Shown piece after piece: positions 1-9,463 of a stretch of 60,000 nt of DNA (positions are counted from its first letter, which is position 1; every line of letters starts with the position of its first letter). The stretch is from Strigamia acuminata. Lineage: Eukaryota > Arthropoda > Chilopoda > Geophilomorpha > Linotaeniidae. The notes under the pieces were generated by a model. It searched no databases, was not told where the DNA came from, and worked only from the letters and a program-made list of their open reading frames with translations. The DNA is taken from assembly GCA_949358305.1 (NCBI GenBank), contig OX442314.1, forward strand, positions 45,456,581-45,516,580, written 5' to 3'. The position numbers and the translations under genes are program-made.

Positions 1-144
1 AAACTACAAATTCTCTAACTAAACTACAAATTTTCTAACTAAACATAACACTTATGAAATACAAAACTATTTAAAGCACACGGACAAAATGCAAAATAAA
101 ACGCTATACTTTATACACAAACACAGTGCACCACTCACACAAAT

Positions 145-1542
145 TCAAGGGAAATTTTGGGTGGGGTCCAAATTCGGAGTTTCTCCGACTGCTCCCAACT
201 GATAACTTTCGGTAACTTCCATCTCTTGCCTCACCTTCTCGACTTCCTGTGCCATCAGTCGAGCTGCTTTCTCCCGGCTCATCACTTCGGGGCCTTCGTC
301 CACTCTCTCCTCCATCAAGTAATGCGGAGGTCGAGAAAAGGGTGGTCGCCCGCACATCAACTGATACGCGTTGTAGGCAACCAAGTAGAGATAAGGCTGT
401 TTCGAGAAAGCATCACTGACAAGACCTTTCCAAAGGATTGTTTGCGGCTGATGAACACGATTGAAGAGCAAAATTGCTTCGTCCCAGGCATCGCATCGCA
501 GATGGTAGAAGGGGTGAACGCTTGCTTCTGACAGCACCAGATGCCGAGCATCCCGAATAACTTTAAGATGCTCCGAGAAATCCTCGGACGCGTTTGCGGC
601 GTTCAAGATCGCAACACTGATGTTGTACAAAAATATATAAAGCGGGCGGATGATGCTTCTGGTGCGCGCCATCCAGGCTGCTGCCGTAGTTGGCTCCTTG
701 CCTTCCCACTGCGGGATTACAAAAGCCCTCGAAGATGATTCTGGTCGTAATGGCATGGTCGGACTCGCGACAGGTACGGGGTTCGACACAAACGGTTCCT
801 TGGGCCTAGCCATCCACAAACGAGTCGGGGCGTCGTCTCGCAAATCTTCGTTCAATTGCAGTTTTGCTGCTATCGTATGTGCACTAAGCACGGTTGCGGA
901 GTCAGGGTTGCGTGCCATGACTTCCCGTGGCTTCTCCGAATGCGCTTGTCCCGCTGGGTCCACTAAGACCTGGCACTTGTCGCACAAACTCCAGCGCTTC
1001 TTCCCATCCGCGAGTGCACTGGTAACGGTGATGGCTCGTATTCCTCGGCGCCAAGGTTGACCCTGGGGAATGTAACCCTTCCCCAAACAGTTGATGCACA
1101 CATGAGCGTGCATCGAGCCGCAGGCTCCTGACATCCAGCCGCATCCTACACAGACTGGGCACGACTGGTTGACCACGGTGTCATATTTGGTAACTTGGTG
1201 CGCTATCCCTCGGCTGATGTCCTCTGCGCACCTGCGCCGTCTCTTCTCCAGAGCACGGGCTTGCTCAGGCGTCACAACCTTGGCAGCAAGTGGACGAGCT
1301 GCGTGGCGATTCAAATTTTGCGTGTTCGAGCTTGTGCTGGGACGAGGGTCCTCCGACTGACCATGCCCATAGGCGTAATGTTCCTGCTGGCCTAACGTGG
1401 TCACATATCGTTTGGCTCCACGACGATGGGGTTGTACGACTTTGGCCTCTTCGACCCCAGACCGATTTGGGGCTGATCGTGACAAACGCGGATCAGTACG
1501 TCCAACTCGTCGGAGACTTTTGTTGGGTCTCGTAGGAGCCAT
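145..1542 (-). CDS. Unrecognised 465-residue protein with two CxxCxGxG zinc-binding motifs
   Basis: An uninterrupted minus-strand frame starts at an ATG at 1542-1540. I do not recognise the family. Residues 1-110 are basic and low in complexity. Around residues 125-160 there are two CxxCxGxG motifs (CPVCVGCG and CINCLGKG) with further Cys and His between them, followed by a CDKC pair near residue 190. Paired CxxCxGxG motifs are the signature of DnaJ-type cysteine-rich zinc fingers, although a complete HSP40 has four and also a J domain, which is absent here. The C-terminal half has a short hydrophobic stretch (PLYIFLYNISVAIL) and an acidic helical tail. The ORF is GC-rich in AT-rich surroundings, and a plausible splice acceptor (TGATTTTATAG) lies five bases upstream of the ATG, so an upstream exon may exist. 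It may be a transposon or virus-derived ORF rather than a host gene. That is inference from base composition only. Confidence 0.55.
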   Translation of the reverse strand: MAPTRPNKSLRRVGRTDPRLSRSAPNRSGVEEAKVVQPHRRGAKRYVTTLGQQEHYAYGHGQSEDPRPSTSSNTQNLNRHAARPLAAKVVTPEQARALEKRRRRCAEDISRGIAHQVTKYDTVVNQSCPVCVGCGWMSGACGSMHAHVCINCLGKGYIPQGQPWRRGIRAITVTSALADGKKRWSLCDKCQVLVDPAGQAHSEKPREVMARNPDSATVLSAHTIAAKLQLNEDLRDDAPTRLWMARPKEPFVSNPVPVASPTMPLRPESSSRAFVIPQWEGKEPTTAAAWMARTRSIIRPLYIFLYNISVAILNAANASEDFSEHLKVIRDARHLVLSEASVHPFYHLRCDAWDEAILLFNRVHQPQTILWKGLVSDAFSKQPYLYLVAYNAYQLMCGRPPFSRPPHYLMEERVDEGPEVMSREKAARLMAQEVEKVRQEMEVTESYQLGAVGETPNLDPTQNFP

Positions 1543-1550
1543 TTAGCTAT

Positions 1551-2882
1551 AAAATCAAAGATGTTATGTCAGTAAATTTGCTACACCAAATTTCAATACA
1601 CTCAAAGATAACTTTATCTGCTGATTGAAATGTCTGGAAACGTAAAGAAAGCTGATAATCTTATTATTTGCGCAGAGAAAGCAAATTAGCATAAATAAAA
1701 GGAGTAACAAGAGATTTTCTTAAATCGTTATCACAACAACAAAATTAATTTGAACAAACTAGATGAAAATTAAATTTGTAAAACAGATCAATTTAAAATT
1801 ATATCAAATTCGGTGAAATATTCAGAGGTGTGATCACGTGTTTAATGTAGGAGGATAAAACTAAAGACCTTGGTAAAAGGGATCACATTTCGCGCTCTAG
1901 TGGCAAAATTGCTCAAACGGCGCCATGTTTGGAAGATTTTGCACTTCGTAAAAGATATAACCAAACTAAAAATAAGGCGGATGCTCTTATAAACTAAGCT
2001 TATTTGGGTTAACTAACCTATTTTCTTGGATTTAAAAATATGCGGGGGTCAAGTGCCTATGAAAAATCATAATTAAAAGATGCGCTAAATTCTCCGTCGC
2101 TTCGTGCGTTCATAAGTTTCGATTTTCAAACAGCAAATAAATTTCTTTGTTCTTCAATACTTAACAAATAGTTACTTACAGTTACAATCGGTACAAAGCG
2201 AGAGTTTTTGGAGCAAAGACGATTGTTTAAACGGGCAAGAAAAGCCTATTCTCGAGCGAACGGGTGTGCGGACGTGTGGTGTCGAATGAACTCGGGGTGT
2301 GTGGGTATTGTTCACTTGAAAACACCCAACGAATGACGTCATAAAAAGTGCTTTTCCGTATCTGTTCTCGAGAAGTTGTTGATACGAGATACAACTACTA
2401 CTTTTTAATTGTTTAAATAAATGCTCAGATAGCAACTCTAGTTGCTAATTAAATGTTTATGGTTGATGTGATGGAATATTCTCTACGAATATTTTTATTA
2501 TGAAAATCCTAACTTTTTCAAGTTTTGAGGCGTTGTCATCATTCTTTAGTCCGTGGTTGGTAAATTGAGAAATGATGACGTCACGTTACCGATGCTCAGT
2601 GCTGGAAGCTGCAAATTTGTTCAAAACGGACTTTATCCAACTCTGCTCCGTGGTCTTAGTTTTAGTCTAACAAATTTCAGTGGGTGTGTAGCGGGTTTAT
2701 TTACACTTTTAGATATGTAAATTTATGTTTTAATTGGAACAAACGGAAATTTTTAATTTTGGGTTGTTTGTAAAACATTTTGTTGGAGTTTGTTGTCATT
2801 AGAGAGGTTCTGCCAGGCATTAGACGGGAACGGCGCTTATTCGAAGCCCGGCGCTCATTCAGGCCCGGCGCATAACTGAAAA
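1551..2882. other. AT-rich stretch without a clear gene; possible minus-strand leader exon
   Basis: No protein-coding gene is supported here. On the minus strand, an open stretch from about 2435 to 2180 ends in a good splice donor (ACT then GTAAGT), and the next acceptor on that strand lies at about 1547, just before the ATG of the GC-rich ORF. A spliced leader exon is therefore possible. Reading frame across that join does not favour coding. CG-rich, palindrome-like copies of a CCCGGCGC motif at 2825-2875 lead into the 39-bp repeat. Confidence 0.3.
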
Positions 2883-3092
2883 ATCGCCGATTTTTTGCTA
2901 AAAATGACCATTTTCGTAGAAGTCACCGATTTTTTGCTAAAAATGACCATTTTCGTAAAAGTCACCGATTTTTTTGCTAAAAATGACCATTTTCGTAAAA
3001 GTCACCGATTTTTTGCTATAAATGACCATTTTCGTAAAAGTCACCGATTTTTTGCTAAAAATGACCATTTTCGTAAAAATCACCGATTTTTT
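2883..3092. repeat. 39-bp tandem repeat, about five copies
   Basis: The unit is roughly CACCGATTTTTTGCTAAAA followed by ATGACCATTTTCGTAAAAGT. Copies differ by single bases and by the length of the T run. Because 39 is a multiple of three, the repeat yields an open frame encoding repeated KNDHFRKSHRFF-like peptides, which I regard as spurious. GC-rich flanks on both sides share CCCGGCG motifs (about 2830-2878 and 3100-3170), so the repeat may be the expanded centre of a small non-autonomous transposon. Confidence 0.8.
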
Positions 3093-3498
3093 GGTACCCG
3101 GTGTTTATTCGGGGCCAGCGACAATTACTGAAATGGCCGCTTAATGCCCGGCGTTAAATCGAGGCAGTACGGTATATACTATTGTGTACTTTTGATTCTG
3201 TGAAGGTGGATGAAGGTACGAATAACTTTAATAATACATTTATCCTCGTTCTTATATTTCACATTCAAATTTACCACTTATTCGTATTCACGCCATCTAG
3301 TGGCAACATTGAGCACTGATAATTATGGTTTCATAACCGTCACACCTTTTACCTCGTCGAAACATGACAAAAGGAAAACGAATGATCGTTTCAAGCGCGC
3401 ATTTACAAACTGCAGGCGCTTCAGGAATCCCTGTAGTTTGTAAATGTGTGTTCCGCGCGCCAATTGTGATTTTGATTTAATCATTTTGATCGTTTCAG

Positions 3499-3668
3499 GC
3501 GACGATTGTCCCATGTTTTTCGATGACGGCGGAAACCCGTGGGGAACCGCAACAGACAATGTGAAAGTTTTCCATTACGACGACTACTTAAATGATGAGG
3601 GAAGTTTAATCCTGCCATTTTTCACGTCCCTTGTCATCGGCATCGTGATGTGCGCCTTCATTTCGTAG
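3499..3668 (+). CDS. Terminal exon of an unknown small or tail-anchored membrane protein (partial)
   Basis: A good acceptor (TTTTGATCGTTTCAG) precedes an open stretch of 56 codons ending in TAG at 3666-3668. The exon starts with two bases completing a codon. The peptide begins with an acidic segment (DDCPMFFDDGGNPWG), continues with VKVFHYDDYLNDEG, and ends in about 20 hydrophobic residues (LILPFFTSLVIGIVMCAF) one residue before the stop. This is the arrangement of a C-terminal membrane anchor. I do not recognise the family. The upstream exon is unresolved: an in-frame donor at about 3215 (GTGGATGAAG then GTACGA) would extend the acidic segment, but no initiator ATG is evident in that frame. 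Followed by an AT-rich, gene-free stretch. Confidence 0.4.
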
Positions 3669-4401
3669 CTGTAACTGTGTAATATATATCGTCGTCCGTC
3701 CAAATGTACCGAATTCACAAGTCGGTTTTTTGTAACTCTATATTTTTCTTGTCATTTAAATAACGAGACATTTTTGTCACGATTTTCAGCTATTTTTTTT
3801 TTTTTTTTGTGAAATATAATTATTTTCAAAGTGTTTAAATTGGTTTAACAAATACTTAATTACAAAATATGTGGATCGTGACGTTAAGACATATTAAATT
3901 AAGAAGCACTGGATTTTTATTGAAGGATTTTACGAAAGGAGGTGTTTAAAAAACGTGTCTTTTAAGGCATTTGTTGTTATTCAGGAAAAAAATTGTTGTA
4001 ATAAATTTTTCTATTATGCAAAATATTACATGTTACTATTAGTGATCACGGAAATAGAATAAATTTTTACATTTTTTAAAGAAAAGATGGCTACACATTT
4101 CTATTTTTTTACAATTTATACAGTGGTTCATATAGAAAAATGCTTGGTCTATATTTTTTTTTTCTGCCGCCAAATTTTTAATAACTTATTTTAACACTAG
4201 ATGTCGCTAAACCAAACAATACAACCCAACAAACCCACGCCATTAATATATTATTAACATGTTGAGTTATTTATTTCTTTTAATTTAGTATATAGGTATG
4301 ATTAGTCTTAAGATATACGCCGGTAATTTAAATTTCTAGTAATTATATTTCGATTTTGTGTAATAATGAATGAAGCAAAAAGTAAGATTCTCCTTGTTCA
4401 G
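3669..4401. other. AT-rich intergenic stretch
   Basis: Long A and T runs, no supported exon or repeat. The missing first exon of the downstream LRR gene could lie here or further upstream. A short ATG-initiated frame at 4366 closes after 14 codons. Confidence 0.5.
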
Positions 4402-7400
4402 ATATTGTAAAGTTTTCCACGCATTACGAATCGAATATTGCAGATGTTTTAATTCGTTCGTCAAAATCGGCTCCGGTTGCTACTGTAACCAGCGAGAAAG
4501 TGTCGATAAAATCAACCCGCAGTTCGCTATCGCTCGTTGATTTACGATTGGTTGATTCCTTGCAAGTGTTGGAAGTGAAATCCTTTCCGAATGTGTTTGT
4601 AGGCAAACATGGCCGAACTACCGGAACCTACAACGGCGAATTAGATGAACAATTGCTTGTGAGTGCGAAGACGTTGATTCGAAATGAAATTTCAAACACT
4701 TTTCTTTCGCATTTAGAAGTCCATACACAACAATCTAAACCTGAAGGAACTCTCGTATATTGATGTCCATGGGAAACATCTAACTCGAGTATAATTTCTT
4801 CTATATTTTTTTTACTTTTCTTGAGATTATCTTAAATTATAGTCGAATCTCGTTATAATGAACCGCGATATAACGAATACTTAAAAAAGGCTTGGTTGGT
4901 TGGTCAGAAAACACCATGTTAAAATTTTTTGATATGGCAAACTTTCGTTAAAGCGAACTTTCGTTATAGCGAACTTTTGTTATAGCGAATTTTCGTTATA
5001 GCGAACTTTTGTTCCAGCGAACTTTCGTTATGGCAAACTTTCGTTATGGCAAACTTTCGTTATGGCAAACTTTCGTTATGGCAAACTTTCGTTATATCGA
5101 ACCTTTGTTATAGTGAACTTTCGTATAGCGAACTTTCGTTTTTGTGAACTTTTGGAAAAGCAAACTTTCATTATAGCGAACTTTCGTTACAGCGAACTTT
5201 CGTTATATGGCGAACTTTTGTTATAGCGAACTATCGTTATAGCGAAGTTTTGTTATACGAACTTTCGTTATAGCGAACTCTTGTTACAGCGAACTTTCGT
5301 TATATGGCGAACTTTCGTTATAACAAACTTTCGTCAAAGCGAACTTTCGTTATAGCAAACTTTCGTTATATGGCGAACTTTTGTTATATGGCAAACTTTC
5401 GTTGTATGGCGAACTTTTGTTATAGCAAACTTTCGTTATAGCGAACTTTTGTTATAGCGAACTTTCGTGAGAGCAAACTTTTGTTATAGCGAACTTTTGT
5501 TACAGCGAACTTTTGTTATATGGCGAACTTTTGTTATAGCAAACTTTCGTTTTTGCGAACTTTCGTTATATGGCGAACTTTCGTTATAACAAACTTTCGT
5601 CAAAGCGAACTTTCGTCAAAGCCAACTTTTGTTATATGGCGAACTTTCGTTATAACGAATAAATTTCTTGGGTTTTTGCGATTCGTTATAACACGGCTCG
5701 ACTGTAAGATGTTTTTCAAACAGGTTGATAAAAACATATTCAAACTCTGCAAAAATCTAATCGGTGTTAATGCGGGTGAAAATTTATTTGAATTAGGTAT
5801 TAATGTCATTTGCAGTGATTGACATTTGTAACTGTTAGCAGAGTTTTTCAGACACGGATGGGAATTGCAAGAACTGCTTCTACCTCTCAACAAAATCACA
5901 GTCATTAACATTAATCCAGGGGACTTTGCAAAACTAGTGGTAAATAAATAAATTACTACTGATGTGTGTCAGGAATAAATGGAGGAATTAATTATTTAAT
6001 GATTTAATTATTTTCTTTTAGTATCTTGATTTGTCTTGCAACGACGTGACTCCGGCGGCCATTTACGCGCTGGGACATCTCAATTCGCTGAAAATATTGA
6101 ATCTGACTGCGAACAACATCGAGTTATTGCCAAGCGGGTTAAACACAACGAGTTATCCGCAGTTGAACGTTCTAATTCTGGATTCCAATTCCATATGTCA
6201 CCCAAACAATATAAAAATTTTATCTCGACTTCCAAGGTAGGACTCCGAGTAAAAATTAATTTTTCCTTTGTTTTAAAATTAATTTAGTTTGAGGTACCTG
6301 AGTTTGGAGCAGAATGGGATTTGGTGTTTACCTTTCGTCGAAACCAAAGCAACCATCGACAGCGTGTGGATGGAGATGAAGAAATTAGGTGTGAAGGAAG
6401 TAATGCCGAACGAAGCAATCTTAAAGATCAAACCAAGATCCTTTGATAAAAAGACAACCCTGCAAATACTGAAGAAATCAAACAGATTTTCAAAATTCAT
6501 ACACACTTCAATGTTGAAAGTGACCAGCTGGAAACATATTGGAATTTACTTGCGGGATGAGAAAAACGAACATTTACCATTTCCAAACCTTTGCCAGTTA
6601 AATCTAAAGCAAAACAAGGTAAAGAATAAATAAACAATCCCCAGAATGAGCATTTTTGGTTGGATCCACCAGGTAGAGCAAAAACTCACTGATAGTTGTG
6701 ACAAATTGGCATTTTGTGAGTGGCGGACAGGGCTGGACTGGGAACAAATTTAGTGCCGGGAAATCTGGATGTTCGGGCCACAATTAATCAAGTCGGGATG
6801 GGCCACAGCAAGCCACGACGGGCCACCGGGAAATTCCCGGTATCCCGCCGGGCCAGTCCAGCACTCGTGGCGGACAGACATCGCATGTAATGAGGAATGC
6901 CGTGGTGATGGTGGACGCATCTCACTTAGATGAAAACAACAACTAGAAACTATATTTGAGAGTGTTCGGACGGAGGCCACGTGGTCAGGGGAGGGCCAGG
7001 AGACGCGAGTCGCCACGCCGATCAGTCCGGTCGCTATCGCAATCAGTTCTGGAGAGACGGTCGGAATGCGACTGTTCACCATGCTGGCTGTGTAACAACT
7101 TAGGGGCTACTACAGAGCCCACCCACTTCCGGAAAGGTCACTTCCGGGGCCCGATTGGTGAATCAAGGGCCCGCAGCTTCACCTGGTTGCGGAGGATAGT
7201 GATCAGCGCACAGGGGCAGCTGGTTACAATATAATAGTAAAATATAAAACTCTTGTGGTCGTCTATGGGGGTTAGTATAAGTGACCAAAGGTCACAATTG
7301 AGACAATGTCCCTCAATCATCTTGGGACCAACTGACCACCGCCAGTCGGCACTGGCGACATCAAGAAGAGGATTCTCAGCAGCTTATTGTCGAAGCTGAG

Positions 7401-8886
7401 TCCTAATTACAGCCAATCAGGACAGAGGATTAAGCAAGGTCTTTTCGTGGCTCGACCGCCATCTTAGAGACAGTTCAATCTGCAGTCCCATGCTGACTGG
7501 TTGTAAGAGCTGAGTGAGTTTTTGCACTACCTGGTGGATACAGCTGAAAACACTCATTCTGGAGGTTAGCTTCAAGCTGGACTGGGATGATTTTTATGAC
7601 CACGACTGTACATTCCCTGTACACTAGATTGACGAAGAGAGCGGCTTGTTTCCAGTGCAAACCTGGAAACAAATGAAAGAATTAGTTATACTTGACAACA
7701 AAGTGGCCAGTCTGAAATCCTCGCGTTTAAAGCCGATCGACAAGTTTATCGTATCTAGTCTGAATATCCGCTACAGCCAATTCAGTTGTCGCATCCACGA
7801 CCCTCTTCTAGATCCTTTCCACAATCAAGGACTCGTCAAAATGCTTCTACCGCGCGATGTATCGTTGATATTTATTTTATACAGAGTGGACCAAAAGTCT
7901 GATCCCCTCACATATTTCCTGAGCAATTGCATCTAGGCGATCGTATAGGAAGTTGGGTGAGAGCAATCCAATGATGTGATCAAATTTGACCTTGAAGGCC
8001 ATTTTCAAGGTCATTCACTTGCTAACTTCTAAACCAATCAGGTTAGAGCAACATTTCCAATTACAAATTTGTAGAGCACCATCAAATTAGTACTATCCAA
8101 CTTATCTTAGTCATCTAAGATGCAATTGCTCAGGAAATATTTGAGGGGATCATACTTTTTGTCCACCCTGTATAATCGTGTGGGTGTTAAGAATTTTATT
8201 CTAGGTCAGGGATAAAGGTTACTGCCGTTGCCACAAGATACAGCGCACGACAAGTCAAAAGGAGAAACACAAAGTGTTTAATTTTGAATCGGTCGCGACT
8301 ACGGCTGCGGGAATGCAATCTTTGGCGCAGCAATCGCAGATGAAAGATGTATTCGAATAATTTTTATTTGCATTTTAAATTTGGTTGACATGAGAAATAA
8401 TTTTAGGTAAACCGAGGTGAGGATACTGTGAAGTCGTCGGTTTTTCGTTTTTGTCCAGAAACTTCGTTTCGCTTGTCGGAATTATGTTTGACCACTCTGG
8501 AGCGTGTCGCGCCGTCAACTTTACCTTCAAGTAATTGATTGCGTTGGGTTGGATTGGATTCTAGGTGAATTGTTGATTTTTAGCTATCCAAGCTGTTAAA
8601 ATTGCTATGGCCAAAGTGCTGAAACCGTACCTGTTCGAAGATTTCAATAAATCGTTGAGTAATGATGTATGTTGACAGGTTGAATTATTGGAATTTTAGA
8701 AATTTATAATTTGCACATTTTTCTGATGAAAATAGGAGTCTACAACGTGGCAAAATGACGAGGACCAAATGTTTACAGTAACATTTGATCTGTTCAATAA
8801 GGTATTCATTTATATTGTAAAATCATACATTTCAGAAGTCTGATTTTCTTTTCTAGCTGAAACGTAGTCGTAGAACATCCCGTTGA
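4402..8886 (+). CDS. XRRA1: Leucine-rich repeat protein, XRRA1 orthologue (12 exons seen, 5' end missing)
   Basis: Phase-consistent exons: 4402-4658, 4717-4788, 5724-5796, 5842-5939, 6022-6236, 6288-6618, 7628-7858, 8205-8348, 8407-8530, 8584-8666, 8736-8801, 8857-8886 (stop TGA), giving 573 residues plus an unseen start exon. All introns are GT-AG. The LRR core is clear: YIDVHGKHLTR, GVNAGENLFELEFF, LQELLLPLNKI, PGDFAKLVYLDLSCND, LKILNLTANNIELLP, LNVLILDSNSI, LRYLSLEQNGIWCLP and LCQLNLKQNK. The order and sequence of these repeats match my knowledge of vertebrate XRRA1 (NASENLL, YGDF, LEFLDLSFN, LSLDENRI), including the long insert between the last two LRR blocks. XRRA1 is linked to the X-ray response in mammals; its molecular function is poorly known. 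The first exon has no in-frame ATG, and 4444 is an alternative acceptor for it. The last exon ends in a basic KRSRRTSR tail. Three DNA-transposon remnants sit in the introns. Confidence 0.75.
4840..5704. mobile_element. Pogo/Tigger-like non-autonomous element with an expanded internal array
   Basis: The ends are inverted: TAGTCGAATCTCGTTATAA on the left and, read on the minus strand from 5704, CAGTCGAGCCGTGTTATAA. Both continue with related ATAACGAA words. TA dinucleotides flank both ends (4838-4839 and 5705-5706), the target duplication of the Tc1/mariner/pogo group. The left end differs from CAGTCGA by one base. Everything between about 4930 and 5665 is an imperfect tandem array of a 16- to 18-bp word, CGAACTTTCGTTATAG, with variants (GGCAAACTTTCGTTAT, CGAACTTTTGTTATAG). 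There is no transposase. The element lies wholly in an intron of the LRR gene, between the donor at 4789 and the acceptor at 5723. Confidence 0.75.
6728..6866. mobile_element. hAT-like MITE with an 8-bp target duplication
   Basis: A 139-bp element in an LRR-gene intron begins CAGGGCTGGACTGG and ends CCAGTCCAGCACTC, imperfect terminal inverted repeats. It is flanked on both sides by GTGGCGGA (6720-6727 and 6867-6874), an exact 8-bp target-site duplication as made by hAT transposases. The interior contains CCGGGAAATTCCCGG palindromes. No coding capacity. Confidence 0.8.
6875..7627. other. Rest of the large LRR-gene intron
   Basis: GC-richer than the neighbouring introns, with no exon signal that fits the gene's phase. 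Probably further degraded repeat DNA; I cannot assign a family. Intron borders are GTAAAG at 6619 and ACTAG ending at 7627. Confidence 0.4.
7882..8170. mobile_element. Mariner-like MITE with about 50-bp inverted ends
   Basis: The left end reads CAGAGTGGACCAAAAGTCTG and continues through ATCCCCTCACATATTTCC to GAGCAATTGCATCT. The right end, on the minus strand from 8170, reads CAGGGTGGACAAAAAGTATG and then the same words with few changes, so about 50 bp are inverted. TA flanks both ends (7880-7881, 8171-8172). The 289-bp element has no ORF. It sits in an intron of the LRR gene between a donor at 7859 and an acceptor at 8204. Confidence 0.85.
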
Positions 8887-9463
8887 AAGTCGTTATTTTG
8901 AAAAAGCGAACATAGTTTTGTAAATTAATGAGTTTTGCTAACCTTTATTGATGGTCCTAGGTGAGCAATGAATATAATAAAGGTGTTTGTAAAGGTGGGA
9001 TTTCGTAAATGCTTTGCACCACCTCTTGTTTAGTGTTGTTTAAATGTATGAACCTTTATTAATTTGTAATAAAAAAAAAATTTAAAAGAATTAAGATTAA
9101 AAATGTTTTTTTTTTTTAATTATGGTAAATAATTTTTCCACATTGTACACCTTGAAAGTTTTCGTGAGTAAAGGGTCCACTGAAATAAAAATAAAAAATT
9201 TAAATACAAAAATGCAATTTTTTTTATTTTGCTTTTTGTTAGGCAATAAATAAAATTTTATTTGGCTCAAAAACAACTTGGGAATGTGCTGCCACCTGTG
9301 ATTTAAAAGTGAAAGCTTGGAGGGAATTTCAGTGTGTCTTGATTGGTGGTTTAAAGTCCGAGATTGTAATTTGAAGATAACAGCTGCAGTGATAACGAAC
9401 TAGGGTGAGTTTTGAGTTTGAAGAAACAAGATTCCACAGCTCACAAAGCCACAGAGTTTAACC
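8887..9463. other. LRR-gene 3' flank and DPYD upstream region; left edge of copy A at 9231
   Basis: AT-rich with A and T runs; an AATAAT-like tail follows the LRR gene. From 9231 (GCTTTTTGTTAGG) to the DPYD start codon the sequence reappears at 33004-33236. Both DPYD copies therefore share at least 233 bp of upstream DNA, which may include the promoter. Confidence 0.6.

Noticed and set aside
4930-5665. CRISPR-like array of short repeats
   Set aside because: No unique spacers of constant length; units abut each other and vary. It is a eukaryotic minisatellite inside a MITE.
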